From the NCBI GenBank assembly GCA_947496555.1, contig CANMDH010000026.1, positions 1-64,000 of the forward strand: a DNA stretch of 64,000 bases. Reading direction: 5' to 3'. The notes under the pieces were generated by a model. It worked only from the letters and a program-made list of their open reading frames with translations, did no database searches and was not told the origin of the DNA. Each line of letters opens with the position of its first letter. The stretch's first letter is position 1. The position numbers were made by a program, and so were the translations under genes. Positions 26,236-35,339 of the stretch are shown here, piece after piece. The stretch comes from an uncultured Aquimarina sp. Its GTDB lineage: Bacteria > Bacteroidota > Bacteroidia > Flavobacteriales > Flavobacteriaceae.

Positions 26236-26373
26236 GAAAAAACCATCTAAAAGTATCAATTTAATGTCATTACGATCCACCTCAGGTGGAGAAGTAATCT
26301 GTTTATCAGCAACTTAAACTTTACATATTCCTTTGCTTCCCTCGGAATGACACTTTTTTAGATGGTCTCTTTT
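26236..26373. repeat. MITE-like intergenic repeat with terminal inverted repeats
   Basis: ACCATCTAAAA (26242-26252) and TTTTAGATGGT (26356-26366) are exact inverse copies. Inside are TGTCATTACGA near the left end and CTCGGAATGACA near the right, plus CCACCTCAGGTGG. The GTCATT.CGA words are typical of dispersed intergenic repeats in Flavobacteria. No coding capacity. Confidence 0.6.
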
Positions 26374-26415
26374 CTTTTCGAAGAGTTTCTTTATCTTTAA
26401 AGAAACACAGATGTC

Positions 26416-27744
26416 ATGCAAAAATTACTCTTAGGATTACTTATTACTGCATTTTCTTTTGCTCAACAAAATCCGGTAAAAGTTTTGGTTGGGGGTACCT
26501 TAATAGATGGTTACGGATCAACACCTATCAAAAATAGCGTAATTATCATTGAAGGAGAAAAGATAAAGGCTGTAGGCACAACTGAAACTTTAAAAATCCC
26601 AAAAAATGCCGAGGTGATTTCTACCGAAGGCATGTCTGTACTACCAGGACTTTGGGATATGCATGTGCACACCATGATTAATGGCCATGCAGACTATTCG
26701 TATTGGGATAAAACCTATCCTCCTTTATTAGAAAATGTAATTATGCCAGCTTCGGCAGAGCAATTATTAATGGCAGGGGTTACCAGTGCACGTGATTTGG
26801 GTGCTCCTCTTAAGGAAAGTATCTCGGTTAGGGATCGAATTAATAAAGGGGAAATTCCGGGTGCCACATTATATGTATCAGGACCTTTTATTCAAAAGAA
26901 ACCGTATCCGGGTACAGAAGCTTTTCGGTGGGGAATAAATGGAGTTGATGATGCCAGGAAAAAAATCAAAAAATTAGCCGATGCAGGAGTGGATTGTATC
27001 AAACTCATTGATCAGGACCAAATGACCAAAGATGAGTTACAAGCAGTTGTGGACACAGCCCATAAATATAATTTAAAAGTAGTGGCCCACGGTCATCGTC
27101 CACAGGAAATCCGAATGGGACTTAAAGCAGGAGCGGATTGTTTCGAGCATACAGGTTTATCCTCTGCACCTCAATACCCCAATGATGTTATGGAAGCTAT
27201 TCGGGAACGCACTGCACAAATGAATCTTGGGCCTTTATATTGGTGTCCAACAGTAGAAGGGTTATATAATTATGAGTATGTTAGAGATAACGGAGAACAT
27301 TTGGATAATGATTCCTGGCATCGAGGACTACATGATACTATTATAACCGATATCAAAAACAGTTTTAAACATAAAGATCGCTTGCCTTATTTTCAGTTAA
27401 CACCCATTCGGAAACCTACTTTGGAAACCAAAATAAAGCAATTAATGGATGCAGGAGTGGTATTAATGATAGGTACGGATAGCGGAATTCCAATGAAATT
27501 CCATAGCCAATCAACCTGGAATGAATTGGATGTTTGGGTAAATGAGTTTGGAATAGATCCAATGTATGCGATAAGAGCAGCGACGTATTGGCCCTCATTA
27601 TGGATGGGGGTAGCCGATGAGGTAGGAACCGTTACCGAAGGTAAATATGCTGATATTATAGCGGTAAAAGGTGATGTTTTAAGGTATATCAGTATTTTGC
27701 AGGATGTAAATATTGTAATAAAACATGGGAAAAGATATAAATGA
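26416..27744 (+). CDS. Secreted amidohydrolase (imidazolonepropionase/prolidase-like)
   Basis: The 442-residue protein has an export signal of about 17 residues. The composite domain of metal-dependent hydrolases (VLVGGTLIDGYGSTPI) precedes the TIM barrel. Metal ligands are HVH in DMHVHT, a Lys in DCIKLID, His in VVAHGH and FEHTGL, and Asp in GTDSGIPM. The end (EVGTVTEGKYADIIAVKGD) is characteristic. It probably hydrolyses dipeptides or cyclic amides outside the cytoplasm; the substrate is unknown. Confidence 0.88.
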   Translation: MQKLLLGLLITAFSFAQQNPVKVLVGGTLIDGYGSTPIKNSVIIIEGEKIKAVGTTETLKIPKNAEVISTEGMSVLPGLWDMHVHTMINGHADYSYWDKTYPPLLENVIMPASAEQLLMAGVTSARDLGAPLKESISVRDRINKGEIPGATLYVSGPFIQKKPYPGTEAFRWGINGVDDARKKIKKLADAGVDCIKLIDQDQMTKDELQAVVDTAHKYNLKVVAHGHRPQEIRMGLKAGADCFEHTGLSSAPQYPNDVMEAIRERTAQMNLGPLYWCPTVEGLYNYEYVRDNGEHLDNDSWHRGLHDTIITDIKNSFKHKDRLPYFQLTPIRKPTLETKIKQLMDAGVVLMIGTDSGIPMKFHSQSTWNELDVWVNEFGIDPMYAIRAATYWPSLWMGVADEVGTVTEGKYADIIAVKGDVLRYISILQDVNIVIKHGKRYK

Positions 27745-27802
27745 CAGCATTAATAGTTATTTCGATATTTCCTTTTTGGGAAATGCTAAAAGAAGGATGT
27801 TT

Positions 27803-28186
27803 TTATAGAGTCATAATCCAACTATGCTGAAGATGCTTGAATTTTTTGAGCTCTTTACGCAGAAGCGCCAAAAACTCTTTTCCATTACTTTCAGTTTGCT
27901 CAAGACGTTCGCAATTCTTGTACAATGTATTAGTAATATGTATTAAAGAATTGGCTTGTCTGATACGCTCATCTTGAAATGTTTGGTTTTCAGCTTTAAT
28001 TATTCTGGGTGCTAACGCATCCGAATGTCTAATAATATCTCCGGTAAAATATATATGAGGGTCTTCTTCTCCCGTATCTTTCAAGGGAGCCATATCTTGA
28101 ATAAGGTAGTTCGAAATACTTCTTGAAAGTGAAAATATTTCAAGTGCTTTCTTATATAATCTTTTATTTCGTGGCCGAGATCTCAT
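27803..28186 (-). CDS. Hypothetical helical protein, 127 residues
   Basis: I do not recognise a family with certainty. The protein begins with an Arg/Lys-rich segment (MRSRPRNKRLYKKALEIF) and is predicted to be all helical. It contains IYFTGDIIRHSDALAPRI and ends in a Leu/Lys-rich helix. Size and helical content recall four-helix-bundle proteins. It is divergent from the Lrp gene at 28312 and convergent with the amidohydrolase. Confidence 0.6.
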   Translation of the reverse strand: MRSRPRNKRLYKKALEIFSLSRSISNYLIQDMAPLKDTGEEDPHIYFTGDIIRHSDALAPRIIKAENQTFQDERIRQANSLIHITNTLYKNCERLEQTESNGKEFLALLRKELKKFKHLQHSWIMTL

Positions 28187-28311
28187 AACAATTTTAGTAA
28201 CCCAAAAATAAAGCTATTTTGAATAACTTTTGTTTTGAAATTAAAGCAAATTAGCTAATTTGATTTAATTATTAATTATAAATGTTATTTTTGGCTTAAA
28301 AATGAAGACAT

Positions 28312-28776
28312 ATGAAAATTGACGCTACAAACTGGAATATTTTACAGTGTTTACAACAAAATGCAAGGTTATCCAACGCAGAGATAGGAAGAAAAGTAGG
28401 GCTAAGCTCACCTGCAGTAGCAGAGAGAATAAAAAAGATGGAAGATTACGGAGTTATAAAAGGATATAATGCCGAAGTTTCATACACAAAAACGGGATAT
28501 CAATTAAAGGCAATTATTACATTACGTGCATTTATGGGAAGATTAAAACCCTTTATGCTGAAGGTACAAGAATTTAGAGAAGTGCTGAACTGTTATAGAA
28601 TTACCGGAAATGAGAATATAATTATGGAAGTTGTATTGCGTGATCAAATACATTTACAAGGGTTTATTGATAGGCTGATTACCTATGGCGAGGTAAAAAC
28701 ACATATCATACTTTCTAATTTGATTGAAAACAATCCAGTGGTAGACGAGATAGGGCTTACTGATCTGGAGATCTAA
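28312..28776 (+). CDS. Lrp/AsnC-family transcriptional regulator
   Basis: The 154-residue protein has the AsnC-type HTH at its N-terminus (WNILQCLQQNARLSNAEIGRKVGLSSPAVAERIKKMEDYGVI) and a RAM/ligand-binding domain (about 70-145). It probably responds to an amino acid. Its targets may be neighbours, but no operator can be identified. The first of three structured RNAs begins 40 bases after the stop. Confidence 0.93.
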   Translation: MKIDATNWNILQCLQQNARLSNAEIGRKVGLSSPAVAERIKKMEDYGVIKGYNAEVSYTKTGYQLKAIITLRAFMGRLKPFMLKVQEFREVLNCYRITGNENIIMEVVLRDQIHLQGFIDRLITYGEVKTHIILSNLIENNPVVDEIGLTDLEI

Positions 28777-28815
28777 ATTTTGGCATGAGATTTGATAAAT
28801 TGTATGTAAGGGATA

Positions 28816-28907
28816 ATCTACATCTTGTGTGAGGACATTAGTTTGGGAAACTAAAGAGAGTACAAGGAATAGATAAAAAACATCTGGATTTGTTCAGATG
28901 TTTTTTT
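28816..28907 (+). ncRNA. Structured small RNA, copy 1 of 3
   Basis: The core is GTGAGGACATTAG, then an inner hairpin (TTAGTTT-GGG-AAACTAA), then AGAGAGTAC. A closing stem pairs ATCTA with TAGAT (28816/28870) and CTTGT with ACAAG (28824/28862). A rho-independent terminator follows (AACATCTG/CAGATGTT plus seven T) at 28875-28907. Two further copies lie at 30600 and 31026. No gene follows within the transcript before the terminator, so it is an independent RNA or an attenuator-like leader. It may belong to a known flavobacterial motif such as Flavo-1; I cannot check this. Confidence 0.7.
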
Positions 28908-28993
28908 ATGCATTTGTATTAAGTTTTTATACATTTATACGAGTATAAGTATGGCTCATTTTTTGATGCAATTATATATAAATTGAATCCATT

Positions 28994-30415
28994 GTGCGAG
29001 TAGTTTTTCTTGATCGTTATTTTATTATCGCTTTTCTTTTTCTAACCTTGTTGGGATATAGTCAAAATACGTTGACCTTAAAAAAAGGTATAGTCATTGA
29101 CTCTTTACAAATTCCAGAAGCGGGTAACACCTTCAGTATTTATTTGCCCAAGAATTTTGACATGAATAAAAATTGGCCGGTATTGCTTGGTTTTGATTCT
29201 GAAGGCAGAGCAGCTAATTTAGCGCGTTTATATCGAGAAGCCGCAGAGGAGTTTGGATATATAGTGGCAATAAGTAATTTTTTGGAAGGTCAATCACTTA
29301 AAGAAAAATCAAGATACATCCCCATTTTTATGGATCGCATTTTCTCGCTTTTCCCTATTCAATCGGGTAGGGTATATGTTACAGGAATCGATAAAGATGC
29401 CGAATTAGCAAGCCTAGTACCGGTATTTTATAGTGATAAGGTATACGGTGTTATCGCCATTGGAAATAGTCATTATTACAATTCAAAGATTAAGATCGGA
29501 AAAAACTTCTCATATTTTGGTGTTCTAAATACGAAGAACTTCCGATACAAAGGTTTTCTTAGAAATGCAGAGTATCTTAAAAGAAGAGCAATTCCCGCTG
29601 ATATTCTAACCTATGAAGGTGCATCAGAATATCCATATCCAGAACTATTGAAAAAACCACTTTCTACATTTACCTTACAAGCTATGCTAAAAGGAAGAAT
29701 GCCGAAGGATTCTGTTTGGGTTAAAAATTTGTTTCAGGAAGAGTTAAATCATGTCGAAATGGAGCTGCGCAAAGGTAAGTTTCTATATGCTTTGGAAGAA
29801 GTAAAACGTATACGAACCAAATATCATTTGTTTTTTGATACTAGTAATTTACGGGAAAAGGAAAAACAGATAAAAAGATATAAGGGGTATAAAAAGGATA
29901 AAAGATTACAATCAAAATACGCCAATCAAGAAAGTTATTTTAGACAAACATATTTGTTTTTGATGGAAGAAGATATAGCAGAAAAAAAATATGAAAACCT
30001 GGGTTGGTGGCATTACCAAATAGCCGAGTTAGATACTTTACAGACTAAGAAAGAGAAGTATGCGAGTGATATGGTATTTAGAGTAAAAGGATTCCTTAAG
30101 AATTTGGTAAATAGTAATAAAGCTACTCTTTCGGGTAAACGCAAAGATTTTGAAAAGCGAATGTTCCTTAATATACTTAGTACAATAATTGATAAGAAGG
30201 ATTATGAGTCGTATAAAAAAGTCATTTCATTAAGTGCCCAGGATCAGGATCATGAAACCGCATTGTTTTATTTAGAGAAATTACTTGAAAATGGTTTTAA
30301 AGATATGGATGCTCTTTATGATATTGAAGGAACCTTACCCTTGAGAATAACGAAAGAATACAACAAACTGATCAAAAAATATCTCGGGTCTTCAAAGTAT
30401 TTCTTTTCAAAATAA
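28994..30415 (+). CDS. Secreted esterase-like protein with degenerate alpha/beta-hydrolase domain
   Basis: The 473-residue protein starts at GTG 28994 and has a signal peptide ending GYSQN. The first half resembles putative esterases (FSIYLPKNFDMNKNWPVLLGFD, then GYIVAISNF). At the expected nucleophile elbow it reads VTGIDKDAE, with no GxSxG, so it is probably not catalytic. The second half is helical and repeat-like (about 250-470), possibly TPR-like. It sits between structured RNA copies 1 and 2. The substrate or partner is unknown. Confidence 0.65.
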   Translation: MRVVFLDRYFIIAFLFLTLLGYSQNTLTLKKGIVIDSLQIPEAGNTFSIYLPKNFDMNKNWPVLLGFDSEGRAANLARLYREAAEEFGYIVAISNFLEGQSLKEKSRYIPIFMDRIFSLFPIQSGRVYVTGIDKDAELASLVPVFYSDKVYGVIAIGNSHYYNSKIKIGKNFSYFGVLNTKNFRYKGFLRNAEYLKRRAIPADILTYEGASEYPYPELLKKPLSTFTLQAMLKGRMPKDSVWVKNLFQEELNHVEMELRKGKFLYALEEVKRIRTKYHLFFDTSNLREKEKQIKRYKGYKKDKRLQSKYANQESYFRQTYLFLMEEDIAEKKYENLGWWHYQIAELDTLQTKKEKYASDMVFRVKGFLKNLVNSNKATLSGKRKDFEKRMFLNILSTIIDKKDYESYKKVISLSAQDQDHETALFYLEKLLENGFKDMDALYDIEGTLPLRITKEYNKLIKKYLGSSKYFFSK

Positions 30416-30599
30416 AGTGAAATTGTTAAAAATTGTGTAGTTCATCGATTTTTTATGTTTTTTATCGTATTATTTTTGGTGCTTATATTTTTTTTACCTT
30501 ATCTTTACTTTATCTTAAAAATACTTGGTGTATCGCCCAAAACTAACATTTTAAATTGTGTGACGATACGGATTTAAAATATTAGTTTGGAATACATCA

Positions 30600-30713
30600 G
30601 GGACAAATTAGGTGTGAGGACATTAGTCTAAAGACCTCAAATCTTGAAGCTAAAGAGAGTACGTAATTTGCCCGAATATAGAAAGCGTTTACCAATGGTA
30701 GACGCTTTTTTTT
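30600..30713 (+). ncRNA. Structured small RNA, copy 2 of 3
   Basis: The closing stem is GGG plus CAAATTA (30600-30610) with TAATTTG plus CCC (30664-30673). Inside are the conserved words GTGAGGACATTAG and CTAAAGAGAGTAC, with TTAG pairing to CTAA. The terminator is AAGCGTTTACC/GGTAGACGCTT followed by T's. The closing stem differs in sequence from copies 1 and 3 but pairs fully. About 180 bases upstream, 30418-30460 resembles 30866-30905 before copy 3, so the unit was duplicated with its promoter region. Confidence 0.7.
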
Positions 30714-31025
30714 ATGAACATACTTCAATATAATTTTGTGTAGAAATAAAGGGGTGTTTTTATCCCTTTACTGATCATGCTTATTTTATAAAACAATACT
30801 TTATTACTTGGCAAGATTTACTTCCGAGTGTGATGGATGAAATGAAGAAGAATGTATGGAATATGAATAAAATTGTTAAAATTTGTGTATTTTATCGATT
30901 TTATTTGCTTTTAATCCTTTGTTTTTATTATATTGGGGTATACAATTAAAGAATACAGGTGTTCTTAAAAATTATTGTTCTAACGGTTATGACGATAATT
31001 TGAGGAGTAAAAATTTTTAGAGCAT

Positions 31026-31146
31026 TGTGGAAAAATTATGTGTGAGGACATTGGTTCTAAGACCCCAAATCTAAAAACTGAAGATAGTACATAGTTTCCC
31101 CAAAATAAAAAGCATCTACTATCTCGAAAAGTAGATGCTTTTTTAT
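31026..31146 (+). ncRNA. Structured small RNA, copy 3 of 3
   Basis: The conserved words here are GTGAGGACATTGG and CTGAAGATAGTAC. The closing stem is GGAAA plus TATGT pairing with ACATA and TTTCC. The terminator is AGCATCTACT/AGTAGATGCT followed by T's, at about 31109-31143. The core changes (A to G in ATTAG, and G to T in GAGAG) keep or nearly keep the fold. It faces the convergent DJ-1/PfpI gene. Confidence 0.68.
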
Positions 31147-31180
31147 TTTCATATTATCCTTTGAAAAATACTCCCGACTT

Positions 31181-31936
31181 TTATTTTTTAATAACCAAAT
31201 GAGGAACACTTTCTAATTTCCAATCGATTACTAACCCTCCTGCCAAAGATTGTGCGATTTCCACTCCGTATAAATATTCAGATAGGTATAAAGCCGCTTC
31301 AAAACTTTTGGCTCCACCCGCAGATGTGATGTATTTTCCGTCATGAACAAATAAAACGTCTTTTCTAATATCCAATGTTGGAAACATCTCTCTCATTTTA
31401 TCTATATCACTTGGGAATGTAGTAGAAACCTTACCGTTTAAAATACCGGCTTTGGCAAGTACAAAAGCCCCGTCACAGTGCGAAGTCATATACAAAGCTG
31501 TTTTATCCACATGTCGAACAAAATTAATCATATCTTTATCATCTAGATCGGTATCCAGATGATGTTCTGCACTTGGTACCACAAGAATATCAATTTTTGG
31601 AATCGAATCTGTTTTATAATTGTAGTCTGGGATAATCTTTACTCCTTCAAAAGTTGTGATAGGATCATCGGTATTGGCCACCGTAAAAACATTCATTTGT
31701 TTTATGTTTTTACGGTATTGCGTATGCTGAAAAATATCATACGGAGCGGTAAACTCTGTATTATAAGTACCATCCATTATTAAAAAGGCTACATTGTATC
31801 GATTAGGTTCTAGTTTAGGAAATGTTTTCTTTTTTTCAGGAGATTCGGTTTGTTTAGTAATTGTTTCTGCTTCTTTTTTAGTTTCGGTGCAACCCAAAGT
31901 GAATATCGTAATAAGGATGAAAAGTGATTTTTTCAT
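31181..31936 (-). CDS. DJ-1/PfpI-family lipoprotein
   Basis: The 251-residue protein has lipobox FTLGC at residue 16. A GATase1-like DJ-1/PfpI domain follows: VAFLIMDGTYNTEFTAPYD, then KIDILVVPSAEH, with the nucleophile Cys in TSHCDGAFVLAKAGILNG and FVHDGKYITSAGGAKSFEAAL near the end. The layout is that of GlxA/ThiJ-like proteins of Bacteroidota that lack the AraC domain. It is likely exported and acts in stress defence or as a hydrolase. It is 22 bases downstream of the MFS transporter gene. Confidence 0.85.
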   Translation of the reverse strand: MKKSLFILITIFTLGCTETKKEAETITKQTESPEKKKTFPKLEPNRYNVAFLIMDGTYNTEFTAPYDIFQHTQYRKNIKQMNVFTVANTDDPITTFEGVKIIPDYNYKTDSIPKIDILVVPSAEHHLDTDLDDKDMINFVRHVDKTALYMTSHCDGAFVLAKAGILNGKVSTTFPSDIDKMREMFPTLDIRKDVLFVHDGKYITSAGGAKSFEAALYLSEYLYGVEIAQSLAGGLVIDWKLESVPHLVIKK

Positions 31937-31958
31937 GATTCAGTGTTTAACTCGTTTT

Positions 31959-33173
31959 TTAAGTAATAATTTTTTCGTGCTTAAGTCTTCGTTTTACAAA
32001 TAACAGCAATGTAGTTCCAATCCCTGCAACAATTGTCATAAAAATCCAGCTATTGTCATATCCAAAAGTGTCGATAAGCTGCATTCCCGAGTTATGACCA
32101 AAAATGTGTGCGGCCGAGAACGACATACTATACAAACCCATATAGGCTCCTTGTTTTCCTTTTTTGGCGCGATCCAAGGCAAATGCATTACCAAATGGAA
32201 AGGCGACCATTTCTCCCAGGGTTGCTATGATCATTCCAACCACTAAAATACCGGACCAGGGAGTGATTAATAGAAGTATAAAACTTATTCCCGTAAAGAT
32301 AAAACCATTAATTACATTTCCCATTTTAGAAATGCTTGTTTTTTCAAGATACGCGATCAATGGCATTTCAAAGAAAAAGATCAAAGCTCCGTTTAGAGCA
32401 AGTAATAAACCGATTTTTTCCTCAGAAAGGTGATGTACTTCTTTATAATATAATGGAATTGTGGAGAAATATTGAACAAATATAAATCCGAATAGTACCA
32501 ATGCAATAAGGAAAATTATATAAATACCATCCCGATGGGCCGGAATAGGATTATCGACAACAATTTCCTTGTCAAGTTCTCTGGCTTTTTTAGGGTGTAG
32601 TGTTTGTATCATTACCAAACCGGCAATAATACACGTAATGCCATCCACCCAAAATAATCCATGATAGCCAATAGCAGTAATAATTATTCCGCCCAATGCT
32701 GGTCCCGCCGAAAACCCCAGATTAATCGCCAACCTTATAAAAGTAAGTGATCTAGTTTTATTTTCTGGTTTGCTGTAGGCGCTTAATGCGACAAAAAATG
32801 CAGGCCGGGCAGCATCAGCGATTGCGATAAGAACAAAGAAGCTTATACAAATACTCCAAAAACTAGAAAAGTATTGAACAATTAAGAATGAGGCTCCGGT
32901 TAGTATTAATGATCCTAGTATAACTTTGTAATATCCAATTTGATCAGTAAGTTTTCCTCCTAACCATGCACCAAAGAAAGAACCTAATCCAAAACTTGTC
33001 ATGATCCATCCAACTTGTTTTAATGAGAAGTTAAGATCGTCTGTAAGGTAAAGTGATAAAAATGGAATCACCATTGCTCCAGCTCTATTAATTAGAGTGA
33101 TAAGAGCAAGCCACCATACCTCTTTTGATAAGCCCGAAAAAGAGTTGACGTAATGGAGTAAAATTCTAAGCAA
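31959..33173 (-). CDS. MFS transporter
   Basis: The 404-residue protein has about twelve membrane segments. MFS signatures are GSFFGAWLGGKLTDQIGYYKV after TM2-TM3 (motif A) and RLAINLGFSAGPALGG in TM5 (motif C-like, drug/H+ antiporter type). It is probably an exporter. It appears to be transcribed with the DJ-1/PfpI gene downstream. Confidence 0.88.
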   Translation of the reverse strand: MLRILLHYVNSFSGLSKEVWWLALITLINRAGAMVIPFLSLYLTDDLNFSLKQVGWIMTSFGLGSFFGAWLGGKLTDQIGYYKVILGSLILTGASFLIVQYFSSFWSICISFFVLIAIADAARPAFFVALSAYSKPENKTRSLTFIRLAINLGFSAGPALGGIIITAIGYHGLFWVDGITCIIAGLVMIQTLHPKKARELDKEIVVDNPIPAHRDGIYIIFLIALVLFGFIFVQYFSTIPLYYKEVHHLSEEKIGLLLALNGALIFFFEMPLIAYLEKTSISKMGNVINGFIFTGISFILLLITPWSGILVVGMIIATLGEMVAFPFGNAFALDRAKKGKQGAYMGLYSMSFSAAHIFGHNSGMQLIDTFGYDNSWIFMTIVAGIGTTLLLFVKRRLKHEKIIT

Positions 33174-33304
33174 GAGATTAAAATTTGTGTTGATTTTACC
33201 AAATAGTTGATAAAAGTAGGTTTTTATGCATTATTTAGGTACAATTTTTTTAAAATTCGCTAGTTAACTAATTGTAAATTGTACTTTTGCAAAAAATTAA
33301 GGGA

Positions 33305-33919
33305 GTGTTTAGATTATTTTTTGTTTTCATTTTTTTCTTTGGAAATGTACTGGCACAGGATTCTTCTGATGTTAGAAGGATACTGCTGTTTCAGGATAAT
33401 TTGAATAAAGAATTTGCCTCAGAAGACAAATCGCCTTTATTGTCCAAAGATCTAGAACGGTTTAAGACGTTGGATTTCTTCGAAATTGATACTTCATATT
33501 GTATTCTTGCAAAATTTGTTCGTACCCCGTATGAGACTCCTTTTATTATGAAAACAACTACGGGAAGGGAGCCGTTATATGTAAAATATGGTGAAGCACA
33601 TTTTACATTTCAAGAAACAGCAATTGTTTTAAACATATATCAAAATCAAGGGCTTAAAACACAACCTGAATATGAAAATTATTTATTTCTTCCTTTTACT
33701 GATATAACCAATGGAGAATTGAGTTATGCGGGAGGACGTTTTATAGATCTTAAGATACCCGAGGGGGATTCTATTTTAATCGATTTTAATACAGCATATA
33801 ATCCTTATTGTGCTTATAATGACCGATATTCTTGTCCGATACCTCCCGAAGAAAACCATTTGGATATAAAAATAATGGCAGGGGTCAGGAAGTATAAAAA
33901 ATATCCTGATAATGAATAA
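33305..33919 (+). CDS. DUF1684 secreted protein
   Basis: The frame opens at TTG 33287, but a promoter element TACTTTTG covers 33282-33289. I therefore prefer GTG 33305, which gives 204 residues and a good signal peptide ending VLAQD. The DUF1684 core is visible: PLYVKYGEAHFTFQ, then LFLPFTDITNGELSYAGGRFIDL, DFNTAYNPYCAY and CPIPPEENHLDIKIMAGVRKY. These proteins are small exported domains of unknown activity. It is convergent with the porin across a hairpin. Confidence 0.85.
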   Translation: MFRLFFVFIFFFGNVLAQDSSDVRRILLFQDNLNKEFASEDKSPLLSKDLERFKTLDFFEIDTSYCILAKFVRTPYETPFIMKTTTGREPLYVKYGEAHFTFQETAIVLNIYQNQGLKTQPEYENYLFLPFTDITNGELSYAGGRFIDLKIPEGDSILIDFNTAYNPYCAYNDRYSCPIPPEENHLDIKIMAGVRKYKKYPDNE

Positions 33920-33921
33920 AA

Positions 33922-33947
33922 AAACGTTCACCCTTGGGTGAACGTTT
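33922..33947. terminator. Bidirectional terminator
   Basis: AAACGTTCACCC pairs with GGGTGAACGTTT over 12 bp with a 2-base loop, between the DUF1684 gene and the convergent porin gene. Confidence 0.85.
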
Positions 33948-33983
33948 CTACTTTAAACTGATAATATATTAGATCGAAATATA

Positions 33984-35081
33984 TTAAAATTTGTATATAG
34001 CACCCATTACAAATGAAGAAAGGCTCTTTGTAGGTTCCAGGTCATTATCAACAAAAGTATCTTCAGATGCAGAATCAACTCTTATTTCTGGTTTTAGAGT
34101 TAAGTTACCAATATTATAGCTTCCGGTAAGAGTAGCAGCAATTACACTTCCGTCTCCTTCATCATCAAGACCAACTGCTCCAAGAGCATTATTATATTCT
34201 GCAAAATACTCTCCTCTTAAACCAATTGTGAATTTTTCAGATGTTTTATATTGTGGGTAAAGTGCAACACCATAAAATCCTGATGCATCCTCATCACCTT
34301 GATCTTCGGTAGAAAGATACGTTCCATTTATACCAAGATAAAAATCTTCAGCTACATCCCATCCTGTGGTTAAATCGACTTGAAATGTAGGTCCTACTAG
34401 ACCAGGTTCACCCTCATTACCATATCTAAAGTTAAGGTATGCACTTCCATTATCGGCAGCGTATCCCACTTGAGCACCAATGATATACGTGTCAAAAGGG
34501 TTGTTTTCGGTATAATCTGTTGGATTCATAACCGCAAGCATCGCAGACCATTTGTCATTTAGTGCAAAATCGGCTTTTAAACCAGTATGAGAAAAAGGTC
34601 CATAAGAGAACATATAAGATGTAGAATAGTTAAAGTTTCCTACAGGAGAGATAACTTCGTACCCTAAGAAGGTGTTGAAATTACCAAAAGTAAGTTTAAC
34701 TTTTTCAGATACGTTCCAATAGGCATACAATTGATTTACTATTTGAGCAGAATCATCAGAATTAAACACAGCGTCTTCACCTCTTTGACCAACAACTAGA
34801 TCTGCCACGAATCCTACTTTATCGCCTTCATAACCTATAATTACATTGGCCATACCTAAGGCAAAGCCACTCTCATTGGCAAAAGATGTTCCGGGAGCCA
34901 CAGAGTTATCGTTAGGAGCCCCAATATTATATCGATAGTATCCATCCACAGATCCGCTGATAGAGAAGTTATCGAACCAATTTTTTTCTTCCTCTTCCTG
35001 TGCAACTAAAGTAAAACTTACAAAAGTTAAGGCAAGAAGACATGCCTTTTTAAGAAAATTTGTTACGGTTTTTGTTTTCAT
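33984..35081 (-). CDS. Outer-membrane porin-type beta-barrel protein
   Basis: The 365-residue protein has a signal peptide ending LVAQ, alternating amphipathic strands throughout, and a final aromatic residue (MGAIYKF) suited to BAM insertion. Segments such as VSGSVDGYYRYNIGAP and GYEVISPVGNFNYSTSYMFSYGPF match outer-membrane beta-barrel porins (BBP2-like). It follows the P-II gene on the same strand after 258 bases containing two hairpins. In related genomes such a barrel often accompanies a P-II gene with an ammonium transporter; no transporter is present here. Confidence 0.82.
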   Translation of the reverse strand: MKTKTVTNFLKKACLLALTFVSFTLVAQEEEEKNWFDNFSISGSVDGYYRYNIGAPNDNSVAPGTSFANESGFALGMANVIIGYEGDKVGFVADLVVGQRGEDAVFNSDDSAQIVNQLYAYWNVSEKVKLTFGNFNTFLGYEVISPVGNFNYSTSYMFSYGPFSHTGLKADFALNDKWSAMLAVMNPTDYTENNPFDTYIIGAQVGYAADNGSAYLNFRYGNEGEPGLVGPTFQVDLTTGWDVAEDFYLGINGTYLSTEDQGDEDASGFYGVALYPQYKTSEKFTIGLRGEYFAEYNNALGAVGLDDEGDGSVIAATLTGSYNIGNLTLKPEIRVDSASEDTFVDNDLEPTKSLSSFVMGAIYKF

Positions 35082-35142
35082 AATAACATTAATTATTGTA
35101 ATTGTTTTTAATTGGAACCGTAAAACTATATTAAAAGAATAT

Positions 35143-35216
35143 TACCCCAATAAAAATTGGGGTATCTTGATTCATTTTTATGTATTTTTAATTTTTTACC
35201 CCTAAAAAATTAGGGT
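35143..35216 (-). other. Two hairpins between the P-II and porin genes
   Basis: CCCTAA/TTAGGG (about 35200-35215) and TACCCCAA/TTGGGGTA (35143-35164) lie in the 258-base gap. They could end the P-II transcript or form a 5' leader of the porin mRNA. The second is followed on the minus strand by an A/T-rich run, not a clean T tract. Confidence 0.45.
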
Positions 35217-35339
35217 TTAATTTTTATTTGAAGGTTTTTTGAGAATTTAAAAGTGGTTTTCAAGTAGTTTTCCACTTATTTTGAGAATTGATTAATAAGA
35301 ATATTCGAAAATATATAAAAAAAGCTAGAGGCTTTACAA

